This document shows, piece after piece, positions 1 to 12,289 of a stretch of 64,000 bases of DNA (its first letter is position 1; every line of letters starts with the position of its first letter). The position numbers and the translations under genes are program-made. A model generated the notes under the pieces. That model had not been told where the DNA came from and did not search any database. It saw nothing but the letters and a program-made list of their open reading frames with translations. Where the stretch lies: NCBI RefSeq assembly GCF_022581195.2, contig NC_061475.1:5518001-5582000 (forward strand). The letters run 5' to 3'. Source of the DNA: Helicoverpa zea. Its lineage: Eukaryota; Arthropoda; Insecta; Lepidoptera; Noctuidae.

Positions 1-782
1 TGCCTTTTAACATAAAATACAAAAAAAACAAATACGAAACGTATTGTATACATTTTTATATTATTGTATTTTTTACATTATCAATTTTAAACATTTATAA
101 GCCATTCCATATCAAACAAAATCCGACAATGGATACTAACAGACTCGTATATTCACAACGAACATTATAAATTACTCATAGTATAAATATTTAACTTCCA
201 TAATTAAACCAGTCAGTTAATAATATTAATGAAATACAAATAATGATGGCAATACGCTGTAGGTAATATTTACTTGTAAGCCCTCGAGAAAAGTTTTCTA
301 TATTCGGTTGATTAGTCACATGTTTGAGACCTATTTATGAACTACATATAGACTGAAAAGAACTGGGAAGTAGTGTAAATAGCAGGTATTTTAGCATGCG
401 TGGGTGTCTTTAAATTAAAGCAGTGGGGTAGTATTTTTGAAAAACTGTACTGTAGCTTAATTAATTGATACTTAATTTCAATAATGATACATTAAAATGA
501 AAGTCAGTTTAGACCGTTTTTGTTTGCGAACAAATGTGCGAAAAAGTGTCATATTGAAATGCCGCGAGTCCACTGCTAGCATGTGTTTGAGCGCAAAGGT
601 TTTAGTTTGGTGGACATTTTAGAAGTCATACTCGCACGTATTTATTTTAACTGTTGGATACAGCGAATAGACAAGAAGAAACATTTATGTGCGTAACAGC
701 ACTGCGCGCTTTAGGAAAAATGCTGTGAATCCACGAACTATTTTACTTGATAGAAATATCTACAAAGCAACAAATATGCATC
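1..782. other. AT-rich flanking DNA, no gene seen
   Basis: No gene, RNA gene or recognisable mobile element was found before the viral retrocopy. The first 36 codons of the open frame that starts at 689 fall partly in this stretch, but they lie outside the inserted DNA (see 798-1909). They are best read as a chance extension of the frame into host sequence. Confidence 0.5.
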
Positions 783-1621
783 AAAATATTTCCTCTAGAA
801 AGCTTGCGCACCAATTGGGCGATAGGGCGAAGACAAAGGTGCGCACTATGGCCTCAATTTTAGCCAACGGGTTCAAGCCAAATGAGAAATGTCACCGCTT
901 GACGGTAGACGAAGCTCTCATGAACCACTTCGGGGCCATAGTCATGGCAGCAAAGTTGTCTGGTGCAAGCGAGGTGGTCCTCATCGGAGACGTGAATCAG
1001 CTACCATATTTGGACAGGGATAACCTTTTTCCATTAAAGTATACCCGTCCATATCTGGTGGCTGGCATCACACAGGAGCTGCTCTGCACCCACCGTAACC
1101 CGATGGATGTGGCCTTCGCACTCAGCGAGATATACTCAGGTATATACTCCTCTAAAACGTCGCTGTCTCATGTTCATTCACTGAGCTTGAAGGGTTTTAC
1201 GGGAGCGCAAATACCGACCACCTCCCAGAACACCCTATTCTTGGTTCATACGCAAGAAGAGAAATCTTCTCTTATTAGCCAGGGATACGGGTCCGGTGAA
1301 GGGTCGCGTACCTTAACCATTCACGAGGCTCAGGGACTGACATACGACAGCGTCGTCATCATAAACACTAAGTCCAGGAAGCTCCAAATTCATGACAGCG
1401 TCTCCCACGCGGTAGTGGCAGTGTCGAGACATACGGCTAGCTGCGTCTACTACACAGATGACGCCGACGATGCCACTGGCCGTTTCATAAAGCGAGCGAT
1501 GGACGCGCCAATAAAAACAGTCGTCGAATACAACCTCAAGACGGCCATGCAACATCGAGACTCCACTGTCATGTTAGCCCTACTAGCACTCGCAAAGTCC
1601 CTAGTCGCTAGCGGGAAATGA
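689..1621 (+). CDS. Endogenous viral superfamily 1 RNA helicase fragment (C-terminal part), open frame
   Basis: The frame has 310 codons and no internal stop. Superfamily 1 helicase motifs of positive-strand RNA viruses (alphavirus-like, virga/nege-type) are visible in order: motif II VDEA at residues 73-76, motif III GDVNQLPY at 100-107, a CTHRNPMD segment at 133-140, motif V TIHEAQGLTYDSVVII at 210-225, and motif VI VAVSRHTASCVYYTDD at 243-258. The Walker A loop that binds ATP phosphate is missing because the copy is 5'-truncated, so ATPase or unwinding activity is not expected. Residues 1-36 are encoded by host flank and only from about residue 37 is the sequence viral. The coding part is clearly more GC-rich than its surroundings. 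An intact frame of about 274 viral codons means the insertion is young or was kept open. No methyltransferase or polymerase domain is present. A host helicase of the UPF1/SMUBP2 type is less likely, because the motif V and VI forms are viral-like. Confidence 0.85.
   Translation: MRNSTARFRKNAVNPRTILLDRNIYKATNMHQNISSRKLAHQLGDRAKTKVRTMASILANGFKPNEKCHRLTVDEALMNHFGAIVMAAKLSGASEVVLIGDVNQLPYLDRDNLFPLKYTRPYLVAGITQELLCTHRNPMDVAFALSEIYSGIYSSKTSLSHVHSLSLKGFTGAQIPTTSQNTLFLVHTQEEKSSLISQGYGSGEGSRTLTIHEAQGLTYDSVVIINTKSRKLQIHDSVSHAVVAVSRHTASCVYYTDDADDATGRFIKRAMDAPIKTVVEYNLKTAMQHRDSTVMLALLALAKSLVASGK
783..797 (+). repeat. Left target site duplication of the viral-helicase retrocopy
   Basis: The 15-mer AAAATATTTCCTCTA occurs here and again exactly at the end of the poly(A) tract (1910-1924). 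A direct repeat at both edges of a poly(A)-ended insert is the signature of target-primed reverse transcription by a LINE machinery. Confidence 0.88.
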
Positions 1622-1909
1622 GACCAATCCCCAATCCGTTCCTGTCCCAAAATCGTGTTTAACTAAGTTGCCAAAGTCCATGAATATAGTGTTAAGTATT
1701 GTGTAAGTAATAAAAAAAAAAATCTGTATACATATATATATAAATATTAAAATAAAAACGTAAATACGCGGTGGACTCACATAGTCTTAAGACTAGACAT
1801 AAGTTTGTGAGGCCAAGACGGCAAAAAATTATAATTAAATAAAAAAAAATGTAAATAAAAGCGCGGACCCTCAAGTCTGCGGTAAGGCTTTATTAAAAAA
1901 AAAAAAAAA
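798..1909 (+). mobile_element. LINE-mobilised poly(A) retrocopy of a viral-helicase RNA (endogenous viral element)
   Basis: The insert begins inside helicase coding sequence at 798, runs through the stop at 1621 and about 270 nt of AT-rich 3' untranslated sequence, and ends in a run of 19 A (1895-1913) that merges with the 15-bp target duplication. There are no introns, terminal repeats or integrase. An AATAAA at 1854-1859 lies 35 nt before the tail, as in an ordinary polymerase II transcript. The simplest reading is that a polyadenylated RNA ending soon after the helicase frame was reverse transcribed by a host LINE and inserted 5'-truncated. In most alphavirus-like genomes more domains follow the helicase, so the source was either a host mRNA from an earlier integrated copy or a virus RNA that ends there. 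Confidence 0.85.
1854..1859 (+). promoter_or_regulatory. AATAAA polyadenylation signal in the retrocopy 3' UTR
   Basis: AATAAA sits 35 nt upstream of the genomic poly(A) run that starts at 1895, slightly beyond the usual 10-30 nt. It supports a nuclear, cleaved and polyadenylated source RNA. Confidence 0.5.
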
Positions 1910-1924
1910 AAAATATTTCCTCTA
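1910..1924 (+). repeat. Right target site duplication of the viral-helicase retrocopy
   Basis: Second copy of the 15-mer found at 783-797. Its first four A residues overlap the poly(A) tail. The eleven bases beyond the A run also match exactly. Confidence 0.88.
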
Positions 1925-4900
1925 TCCTTTGAAGCAGAAATTCTAATTTTACACAAGCTTAATACAGCGATATGAAATATTGCTTTGATTATTTGATATT
2001 GCCTTACAAGCGCAATTTGTGCGCTGTATTTAATAGAGACAATTCTCGCGATAACCGTCTTTGAGATCGCTATTATTGAGATTTGACTGAGATGACGCGG
2101 GATGTTCCCACCAAGTATTTCTTTTGTTATTGTCAGGTTATATTTAGAACGTCATTAATTTTGGATAGAGTACTTTAATTTAAGTATTTAATACACAATC
2201 ATGTATAATGAAAGAGGTCCTGATTATAAATCTCTAACACACAAAAAAAATATTATCTATCAATTTGAATTTGTTATAAAATCTATATAAAAAAAACATC
2301 TATATTGTATTGTAAACCCTGAATTTTGTATTGCTTATTGGTTTTTTTTTTATTATTTATTTTTGCTCAGGGTTTTTATTGAAGCAAAATTCTGTGAAAT
2401 TCATATAAAATATGTATGTTTGTATTATAGGTACCAGATATTATACACGTGGTAAAGTCATAAAAGTATCCTTGTGAAGAATAAAGCGAGCATACCATTA
2501 ACCTTTTCCAATACAATGGATTAGTGCACGGCTGTTGTTCAAGTATGTATGTAGGTATTATGTGTATTCTTCGTGACCTATATATTTGTAAGTGCAAAAA
2601 GTTATTTTATTCCTGGAATCAGAAAGTTACATCAGATGTATTCTAGGGATTTCCGAAAATACCCAGAAATTAATTCTTGCACTTTGCTAAGAGTGGTAAA
2701 ATCGAGACTCGAAGTTTTAATACGAGAAGGTTTTTTGCTACTTAAAAGTATTCATCGAATTTTTTTTTAAGTATTTTTTCCCCATAGCTGGCATTGCTGG
2801 TTTCGCTATATAGTTGTCCAAAATGGGAACTCAAGTTTGATATAAATTTAAGCTAGTACAAATAGTGTAGAGTAAAATAAAAATCACTCATAATTTTAAA
2901 AGTTTTTTTTTTTAATCAGTCTTTATAACAACTCACCCAATAATCAAGGACATGCTCAACAGCACCTGAGACCCATATTTCCCACAAAACAATCTATAAT
3001 AAACACATGAAACCTATCTTATAATATGCAGATCTTAGGCTAGAGGGATACCCCATTTTTTTTACCGACAGTGAAAAATTACAAAGGCCCGAATGATTGA
3101 TGGCTCGGCTCGTACGTTTAAAAAACGATTCGGATGCTTAATTTCGCTGTCGTCAAATGTCGGTACTGTTCACTCTTGATGGATTGTGTTCGGAGCAAGT
3201 GTTTGAAGTCGTTTTAGAGGTCAATCGTAATTTAGTTCTGGTTTTTTGGATTTGTATTTTTGAGTTTAGTATCTGAAACTACACGTGTAATTATGTATTA
3301 ATATTTTATCTTTGTTGTTATCTGGTGATGGGTACTTATAATATAACTATAGTAATGCTAAGTATTGAATTGTATTATCATGTAAGTGACAGTGTTTTTT
3401 TTGAGATTAAAGGATTTAAACCTTAGTTTTAGAAGTTGTGATTATCATAGTCTGATTTGTATTCTGTTAACATGTACGTAATGGTTGTTATAATCCTCTG
3501 ACAAGAAATGAAGCTTATTATTTGCATCACGATAATATAACTGGAAAGATTATGACATGTGAGATGATTGTCAGATAGAGCCAGAGCAATTTTTTTATGT
3601 AACAAATCACCACTTAAAAAAAAACTGGTCACAGTAGATCTTCAATTTGGCAAAGTAGCAGAAAATCTTAGCGTGCAGGTGTTGTTAATTAGCAGTTACT
3701 ACTTGCCATCAGGTGGGCTACTGGCAATTTTATCGGGCACCTTCCCAATTTTTTAAAATAACCTAACAGAAAATTAAAATGTAAGCAAGTAAACTTACTC
3801 TTCTAAATAACGCTATTGACGAAGAAAAATATAAAACATTTATGAAGACAATATTCACAAAGCAACCCTTTGCATTATTTAAACAGAAACGAAAATTTCC
3901 CTCCATAATTCTTAACTAATTAAAACACCAGAAACGTAGCAAAGACCCAAAATGTACGACATGTAAATATTTTTCAGCGTGCCTTTAAAATTCAGGAGCA
4001 TCTAATATATTTGGAGCCGTAAATAAAACGGTCATGCCGGCCCAAAACCTATTTGGAGTGTGTCCAAATATGTATAAATATCGCGATGTATGCTAAATAG
4101 CTATGGACGTCGTGCTTTATCTTACGGCGTGTTACCCACTTTTGGTATTTGTGGGACTGTTTGCAATGTTTTTTATACCAACGATTTTGTAGGGAATATT
4201 ATTTACAGTAAACTATGTGTTGCAACAGCCGCACGGGTCGATTGACTATAACGTTAGCGTAGTCAGTTCGATTGACTGTGTATGTCATAACGAACTCCTT
4301 GGTTTTTTAAAAGGTTCAAAACCAATCTCAGTGCACAAACACATGCAAGCCGTCGACTCCAACCGATGCGTACACATTTTTGGGCCCAAATTAGTGGAAT
4401 CTCGCCATGACACAAACCACTAACAATCTGGTCACAGCGTATCGAATGCCCGTTTATTTTCCCAACTTTATCGCCAAAAAGTTTTAATTCGCGGATTTTT
4501 ATACACTAGCAACACGGTCGCCAATTTGACCTACTACTGGGAACAAGCCTGTTTACATAATTGATGCGGTATCGAATCACATTGTTTAAAAGGGAATATC
4601 CAGCTCGGTTTTTGATGTTATATACTATATTTTTTGATACCTTGAGTTTTTTTTTATATAAAATAGCACATATTTACTTATTCACTGCTTTGAATATCAA
4701 ATTCCAGACAGTAATTTGTCATCGAATCCACACAATCGGATGGAACCATAAGTAACAACTAGTTATGTCACCATTCTACATTTCTAAACTTATACCTACT
4801 TAGCAACCGATCTTAAAACTAGAATAGCAGCCAAATCCATTCCTAACAAAGAAAAAAAAAATTCTTCTCCCTTCAAATTCACACGATTATCTCTGAAAGT

Positions 4901-7900
4901 TACTTGAAATAATTTCTCGAAGGATCTCAAAGCGCCGGCAACAGTCGCTTCATATGCAATCGAAATTTTACCATATCCTGGATAAAGGAATTCCGTGCTT
5001 CAGAATTAATGAGGTCCGCGCCAATATCTTTGAGTAAAGAGGGAATTGCTTTGTTGGAAATAATGTTCATTTTATACACTTAAAATAAAACGATTCCTTC
5101 AGATCGTTTTAATTCTGTAGGTATAGGTATTCGTGACATTGTAATTATAGCACGCACGTAGTATAGTTTAGTTCAATTTCGTTGTCAAAGCATAGTTCAC
5201 TAAACATTAGCTTCGATTCAATAAAAGACATCTTAGCAAAAATCACTATCCTCGCTCTATTCACTAAAATCATTCTCATAAATAGCGTGAGATTACAGAC
5301 AGCTGATCCGCACCACATTCCCTTTCAAACCTAAAATCTTAGGCCTCTTATTACAAACGAAAGAAAAATACGTATAAAACTCACACACCCAACTTGGCAC
5401 ACAAACGCGAAAACAGATACTTAGGAAACAATCAATATTGCATGACGTAAGATTTCAGATATCTGTCTTACTACTTTTTGTTTGGCGTCCGTCATGTTCG
5501 CAGAAAAACATTTTTTGCCACCCTTTGTAGCTGGCATCATGAATAAATTCTCGAGATTCCTTAAGAGCGGCTTACCCAAACGTTTCCAATAACGTTTTGT
5601 GTATCCAACGAGCTAAGATGTGGATAGAAAATTTATAGCTACTGAGTTATATTATTTGGATTTTTCTGGATTGTGATGTCGCGTTTGAGAGATTCATCTT
5701 TAATTTTCGAGAGCTTTACGAGTCATTGTCCGGATTGATATAAAGCTTAGTGCATCTTACTGGATTGTTGTGTCGGTTTTATGGAAAGGAGGTCTTTGAT
5801 AACATTTCCAAAATATATGCAGTAGGTAACTTGCCGTTAAATTAGAGATGATCATCTTAAGCAATTCGGACTTAAAGAATGGTGTTTATTGTTTAGGTAT
5901 ATGGAATAATATTTTAACATGGCAGAGTAGATGCAAGTAAAGGTAATCAAATGAATAAGCTAATGGTGTTCTTTTTGCAATTAAATAAGGAATGTTCATC
6001 ATAGATGGTTCAACAAAATTTTTGCAACCGTATCAAGAAATGAACTCGCAGAATTCATAAAAATCGACTATTAATTTTATTTCAATTGAGAACTCCCCGA
6101 TTGAAATAAAGTACGCCTCAATAGTATTGGATTACTTAGCAAATACTTTTCAAAGGCTGCCTTTCTCTTTGAATGTTTTATTTTTGTTCCGACTGCACGG
6201 TGTACTAGTAATATCTATTGCAGTAGTAGTAAGGTGGTGTTATTTGATTTATCGTATTAACTTTTCTTGAAATATTGTTTGGTGACGGTATTACGATATA
6301 CGATACCTCTTGAAGTCGTCATCGTCGTGTACACAAATATATTACGATTCTTAAGTTTAAGACAGATCAGGGTAGTTGAACAATAAATAAAGCTACTTTA
6401 GGCGTAAAATTTTTATTTAAAACCTGCTCGACTTTATTATATCAAGTTCACTATAAAGTCGTGAAAAAAAAGCTACAATATGCAACACAAAGGCCATAGT
6501 TCACATCCGAAAATTAAAAAAAGGTTTGCATTTTTTTCCTTGTATTTCATTATAACCTGCCAGGAGTAACGCTAGGGAACATAAAACCAGTCAAGTGAGA
6601 ATTGGTGTCGTTCAGTATGGCTTTTGTGTTGTGAACTGCGATTTTGTACTTTATTGTATAGACTATAGGGTGTAATTTCGAAGAACTGATTTAATAGGGA
6701 CATTATTTTCCTTGCCGGGAATTATATTTCCCGATTGTTATATACTGACCCTACATAAGAGTTGGTAGATAAAACCTTTGCATGTAGTAATTTACCTACT
6801 TCCTTTAGTAATCACAAGTGGGTATCAATCTGCCAACTATATTTTCGAAACTAATAGAAAGAAAATAATGTACCTACTTATTGTGAAAATAATTCTTACA
6901 AAACTGTATAAAAAAATACAAAGAATTTCATAACCTTTACGACAAATATTTTAAAAGTTAAAAGAATGTATAACTTATTCACTACATTTTAAAATATTCT
7001 TACAAAAAAAAAACAACACAAAAGCTCAAAAAATATATTTTTATTCTTATTTATTTTTTCATGCACATATTAATATCATGTATTTTTTATTACTTTCCAT
7101 TCACAAAACATCCCAACCACAACATCTATCCTTGCGCGTTGAGGGTACAAAACAAAAGACTAGCGGCCATGTTGCTTACAGCAATCAACCGACTAGTTTG
7201 TTAGTGGGGGTTTTTTCTTCATGCCTTGTGTTAGTCTTACAAAACAAAGGTTAGGAGAATGTTAAGTTTAGGTAGCATAGAAAGAAATATAAATAAGGAT
7301 GATATTGTTCCAAAAAAGAAAGGATAATATATTGCGTCCTAGAGAATATTATACTATGGCTATTACAAGTTTTGCCAGTGCTATGTAGATCTTAAGATGT
7401 AGTCGAGACAAATATATCACTGCGGTCATCTAGAATTAGAGAAATAATCTTTACATGTGTAGACCATTCAATGGGATTTCCATAAGAGAAATAAACACGA
7501 ACATTTACATTCCCGAACTCATTTAACAAAAGTGTTTCCAGACATTAAATAAATAATATTTTCTACAAGAATTAAAATTACTCCAGCATTTCATACAATA
7601 ATTTTCATATCCAACGATAACTGCCCACAAAACCGCTATATCAACACGCACTTAAAAAAACGCGTCCATTAAAAATCTGATAACCGCACACATCGCACGT
7701 TTTAAAAAACACTGCATCTTAGATCATTTCACCAACTGGAACCGCTATCAACACATTGTGTCTATGCAAATATTTCGCCAATTTACACACAGAAGGCGAA
7801 AAAAAAGGGACAACTCAGTCATGAATTTTAGATCTCATCATCTCACACACGCAAACGACACAATTTTCTAACACAAGTATGAAATTGACACACATTCACT

Positions 7901-9020
7901 AACATAATGAGTATGAGCGGCACTTACGTCCTTTTGCAAAGTGAACACACAGCAATAGCTTCTCCAGTTAGTCACACACTCAAAGTCGAAAACACGCTGC
8001 ACAAATACAACGCTTGAAAACTACGGATTTTAAGTGTTGTCAATACAACGTGGTTAATGGCACACCACTATCGTAAAGTTTTATCGACAACATTCCCTCT
8101 ATTGTTTTACACGCATCAAAACTACGGGCACTTGAAACGATAGCAGTTTTAGGGTTATTTTTGTGGCATACCGCAAACCACTGGAATTGTACGGACTGGT
8201 TTTGGGCTGCAAAATTATTTATTAGAACATGTTTGATGGATTTATTCGATTTAAATTGGGTTTTATTTTATTGGTTGGTTTATTTTAGTTCTCGGAATGA
8301 TTATGGTAATAATGAACAATTATTATTTGGAAATAGGTAATGTTAGTAAACTCACAAAAACCTCTATGTGGATCGGTTTATAATTGACGCGAGCGCGATA
8401 TCTGTTGCCGTTCCGCGTTGTTAAAAAGTTGCCCGTCCGCGTCATTGTAATTCTGCCAACCGTTCGTGATGCTGTAGACTCCATCATCGTAATAAACGTT
8501 CATATTAAGTAACACGTTAAAATACAATTCACACGCGGATAAAGTAACTTGCAGCATTGAATCGAATTTAAACCGTTTCAAAACAAAAGAAATACAGTAT
8601 CTCACAATAACGAAACTCGATTCTCCTGAAAAATATTAGTGAAAGCGTACACATAACAAAAATATCTCATAACGTTCGTTTAAATATTCTTATTTTGTGC
8701 AACGTGAAAATGGATATGAGACGACTGAAGTTCGGATTTATGAGTATTTTCGTATCAAAGCTTTGTTCTGTACTTATTTGCCTTATTTAAGTATACGAAG
8801 TGAGTGCAGTTTTAAATTATGGCCTGTGTGTTTTTCTGTTTACGGCAATTTAGGAGGAGAAAATAAAAGTGGTGGAGTAAAATGTGTGTGTTAGAAAGCT
8901 GGGTTCTTTTTCACTAAGAGGAATTTATTAAGTTTACCCCTTATGAAATCAGTCGAATAACGCCTCTCGTTTTCCCTAGTCTCAAATATCTCTGGGTATT
9001 CATAATTATGAGTTTACAAC
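1925..9020. other. Intergenic or intronic AT-rich DNA, no gene supported
   Basis: Only short open frames (under about 80 codons) with no domain-like sequence occur here. Around 3690-3760 there is a stretch resembling the 3' part of a lepidopteran interspersed repeat (CCATCAGGTGGGCTACTGGC), too short to classify. Nothing else is supported. Confidence 0.4.
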
Positions 9021-10315
9021 ATCATTAAGGTAAACGCGGGTGAAGTCGTCATGCCCCAATAGTCGTCAATTAATCTAAAAACTTTTATTTATTTTTTCTA
9101 TTGAACTTAAAATGGGCCGGTTTATATGTCAACATATTGTTGATAACATATTGCACAATTGAAATGACAATATGGGGTTTTAACAGTCATGGTATCGGAG
9201 ATATGTTAGTCGAAACGTGTGTGCCCTAACAAAATCGTTTTTTCGTGAAGTTCAGCTGTCAAAAGTGAAGCTCAGCACGTGGTTTTGTATTTTGATTTAC
9301 ATGACTCCAGTGGTGTCTGTGGTATGTTTCTTTGTTTAATTGGATAGTTAAGTTTATTTGCTAACGATGTAATATGCAATTTGGAATACTTTTAACATAG
9401 AAGATATATTTTTTTCATGTGACATCTATTGGTACTTTAAAACTCCCATTTGACCCAAAACTCGTCAATTTTAGAATTATTATGACGACTACTGGGACAT
9501 GCTCAATAGTTGCACCTAAATTCGTCATAATGAGGATATTTTGTGTTTTTCAGTACAAAATACGAATAAATAGCTAATATCGAGACTTTTACAAAATTGT
9601 TAACTCTCTAGGACAAACATATTTAAAGTTTAGACTACAATATTGTTGATAAAACTGTGTTTGACTTGACTGTTCTTATACTATGCTTTTTGTTCGAAAT
9701 AACTGCATGTCGTCACGCGTATTGTACCGCGTCTCCCTAACGTGTCTTCGCCTGTATAAAAATTATGTCATTCAACTAGCTAACTGTTTTGATGCAAAAA
9801 ATATTAAAATCAGTTTTAAAACTAAGATGACATAGCTTCCAGCGCTGATAGTAATCTTAAGTAAGATTTTTTTATTTAAAATTGTATGTACCTAGTGATT
9901 GCATCATCGTCATTTTAATAGCAGATCATGACTGTAAGAAACTACAAGCAAGAGGGCCTTTTAAAAGTCATAGAAGCTGTTTAGAATAGAATAATGAAAT
10001 TCTAAACCGCCGTGGAACGCCGGCTTAGAATTGAGTTCCCCCAAATCATCCAGTGGGTGTCGTAAGAGGCGACTAAGGGACAAACCGGAGGTCGGGCAGC
10101 AGCGCCCTCCGTGTACCGCACACCCTCACTGCGATCGCCAACCCGCCTGCCAAGCGTGGTGATTAACGGCAAATTATGATTATGATAGGCACAGAAACTA
10201 GGCCCCCAGTCCCCGGCAGCTTCGCTATTCCTGGCACGGGTAGCGGTCAAGGTAACGGCGAAGCAGGGGGTGCTAAGAATCCCCGGAAGAGATCCGGCTA
10301 CCCACCCCCACGACG

Positions 10316-11440
10316 ACTGGCCCTGGTAACACACAACATACGCACATTGAGGACTGGTTAAAGGATCTGCGAGCTGGAAAAGGAGTTGAGCAAGTTACAT
10401 TGGGACATTATAGGGTTATGCGAAGTCGGTAGAGAGGGAGAGGACACAGTAACCCTGCAGTCTGGTAACTTGCTCTACTACCGGGAGGGCTACCAATAGT
10501 CCCAAGGTGGTGTCGGGTTTCTCGTTCACAAGTCCCTCGTAAACAACATAACATCCATCGACAGTGTATCAAACAGGGTGGTATACCTAATACTGAGAAT
10601 ATCCGAAAGATATTCGCTGAAGGTCATTCAGGTGTACGCACTGACCTCATCACACTCCGATGATGAGGTGGAGACTATGTATGAGGACGTAAGTAGAGCC
10701 ATACACAGTTCCAAAACCCACTTCACTGTTGTTATGGGGGACTTTAATGCTAAGTTGGGAAAGAAAAGCGGTGATGAGTTGAGAGAGGGGCAATTTGGGT
10801 ATGAGCAACGGAACCCTAGGGGACAGAGGCTGGCCGACTTTCTGGAGAAAAAGGGACTCTTCATGATGAACACTTTCTTCCAGAAGCCGCCTCACAGGAA
10901 ATGGACCTGGTTATGTCTCGATGGTTTCATGAGAAACGAGATAGACTTCTTCATGACCGACAAGAAACGGATACAGCGACGTCTCTGTGATCAATAGGGT
11001 AAAAACCGGTAGCGATCACCGAATCGTAAGAGCCTCGCTGAATATTAATGTTAAACTTGAAAGGTCCAGTCTGATGAAGTCTACGCTCCGACCTACTCGG
11101 TACCATATACAAAACCCAGAAAGCTTTCAACTCGAGCTCTCTAATCGCTTGGCTTGCCTTGAGAACCTAGCATCAGTGGACGAGATCAACGACGGGCTAG
11201 TGGAAACTGTCCGCACGGTAGGGTCTAAGTTTTTTAGACCCTGCCGTAAAGATAGACCTCAAAAACTGACCGACCAAACCTTAAACCTCATGACTGAAGG
11301 ACGCTTGCTACAGTTGCAGTCTTCCAGCGACGCGAAGTCACATAAGCAGCTCAATAGACGAATATCTAAGTCCTTGCGACACAATCTGCGTCTCTTTAAT
11401 ACAAATTGTGTTAAAGAGATCATACAGCGAAACCAAGGCT
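10316..11440 (+). pseudogene. RTE endonuclease domain, interrupted
   Basis: Translation starts as RLALVTHNIRTLRT (endonuclease strand 1, from about 10314) and continues through a stop at about 10359-10361 and another at about 10497-10499. The longest clean piece is 10578-10997, with VVMGDFNAKLG (catalytic Asp and Asn) and a conserved RNPRGQRLADF segment. The last endonuclease motif GSDHRIVRA lies at about 11008-11034, in the frame that opens at 10987, so a frameshift near 10990 separates it from the rest. The domain would nick target DNA in an active RTE. This copy cannot make it whole. Confidence 0.85.
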
Positions 11441-12119
11441 CGACGCCTTCAAGCTCCTGGAATGGGATGGACTTGGCATCAATATCAACGGCGAATACAT
11501 CATTCACCTTCGGTTTGCCGATGACATTGTAGTCATGGCAAAGTCGATGGAGGAACTCAGTATGATGCTCGATGGCCTCGACCGAGTTTCACAACGGGTG
11601 AGCCTGAAAATGAACATGGACAAGAAAATTATGTCAAATGTCCATGTTGAGCCCACCCCGTTCTCTGTTGGAAGCTCGGTAATCGAAGTTGTTGACTCAC
11701 ATATCTACCTAGGACAAGTAGTCCAATTAGGTAGGTCCAACTTCGAGAAAGAGGTCAACCGCCGAATCCAACTCGGCTGGGCAGCGTTCGGGAAACTACG
11801 CAATATCTTTGCGTCCGACATACCTCACTGCCTCAAGACGAAAGTCTTCAATCAATGTGTGTTACCAGTGCTGACTTACGGCACCGAACCGTGGTCTCTC
11901 ACTAACGGCCTCATCTCAAAGCTCAAAGTCGCTCAACGAGCTATAGAGAGGGCTATGCTCGGGGTTTCTCTACGTGATCGAATCCGAAATGAGGAGATCC
12001 GTAGACGAACTAAAGTCACCGATATAGCCCACCGGATTAGCAAGTTGAAGTGGCAATGGGCAGGCCATATTTCTCGCAGAGCAGATGGCCGATGGGGTCG
12101 AAAAGTGCTGGAGTGGTGA
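11441..12119 (+). pseudogene. RTE reverse-transcriptase C-terminal remnant
   Basis: After the deletion junction near 11440 the frame reads FKLLEWDGLGININGEY, then LRFADDIVVMAK with the FADD catalytic box at 11514-11525. It continues clean from 11535 to the stop at 12117-12119. SNVHVEP, IYLGQVVQLGR and WAGHISRRADGRWG are typical of the RTE thumb and C-terminal connection region. The fingers and first palm motifs, normally about 300 codons upstream, are absent. This is a remnant, not a functional polymerase. Confidence 0.85.
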
Positions 12120-12289
12120 CCATGGACTAGTAAGCGCACGCAGTGTTCACCAACAAGGTGGACAGACGACCTTATAAAGGTCGCCGGAAGACGCTGGATG
12201 CAGGTCGCCTCCAACAGTTATCTGTAGAGATCCAAGGGGGAGGCCTATGTTCAGCAGTGGACATCCTATGGCTGATTAATGAATGTGGC

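Larger units (their letters stand above)
10000..12277 (+). mobile_element. Decayed RTE-clade non-LTR retrotransposon with an internal deletion
   Basis: Upstream is a GC-rich 5' leader (10010-10175), followed by apurinic-endonuclease-like and reverse-transcriptase C-terminal sequence of the type often annotated in insects as craniofacial development protein 2-like. The 3' end has the RTE signature GGCCTATGTTCAGCAGTGGA followed by a CTATGGCTGA end. Stops interrupt the endonuclease frame near 10360 and 10497, and a frame change occurs near 10990. Most of the reverse-transcriptase fingers and palm are deleted near 11440. The copy is non-autonomous. Its exact ends and any target duplication are not clear. 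Confidence 0.85.

Noticed and set aside
4217..4423. 68-codon plus-strand frame
   Set aside because: No recognisable domain and no supporting splice sites; likely chance.
8378..8605. 75-codon minus-strand frame
   Set aside because: Slightly raised GC, but no domain, signal peptide, splice partner or conserved motif could be recognised.
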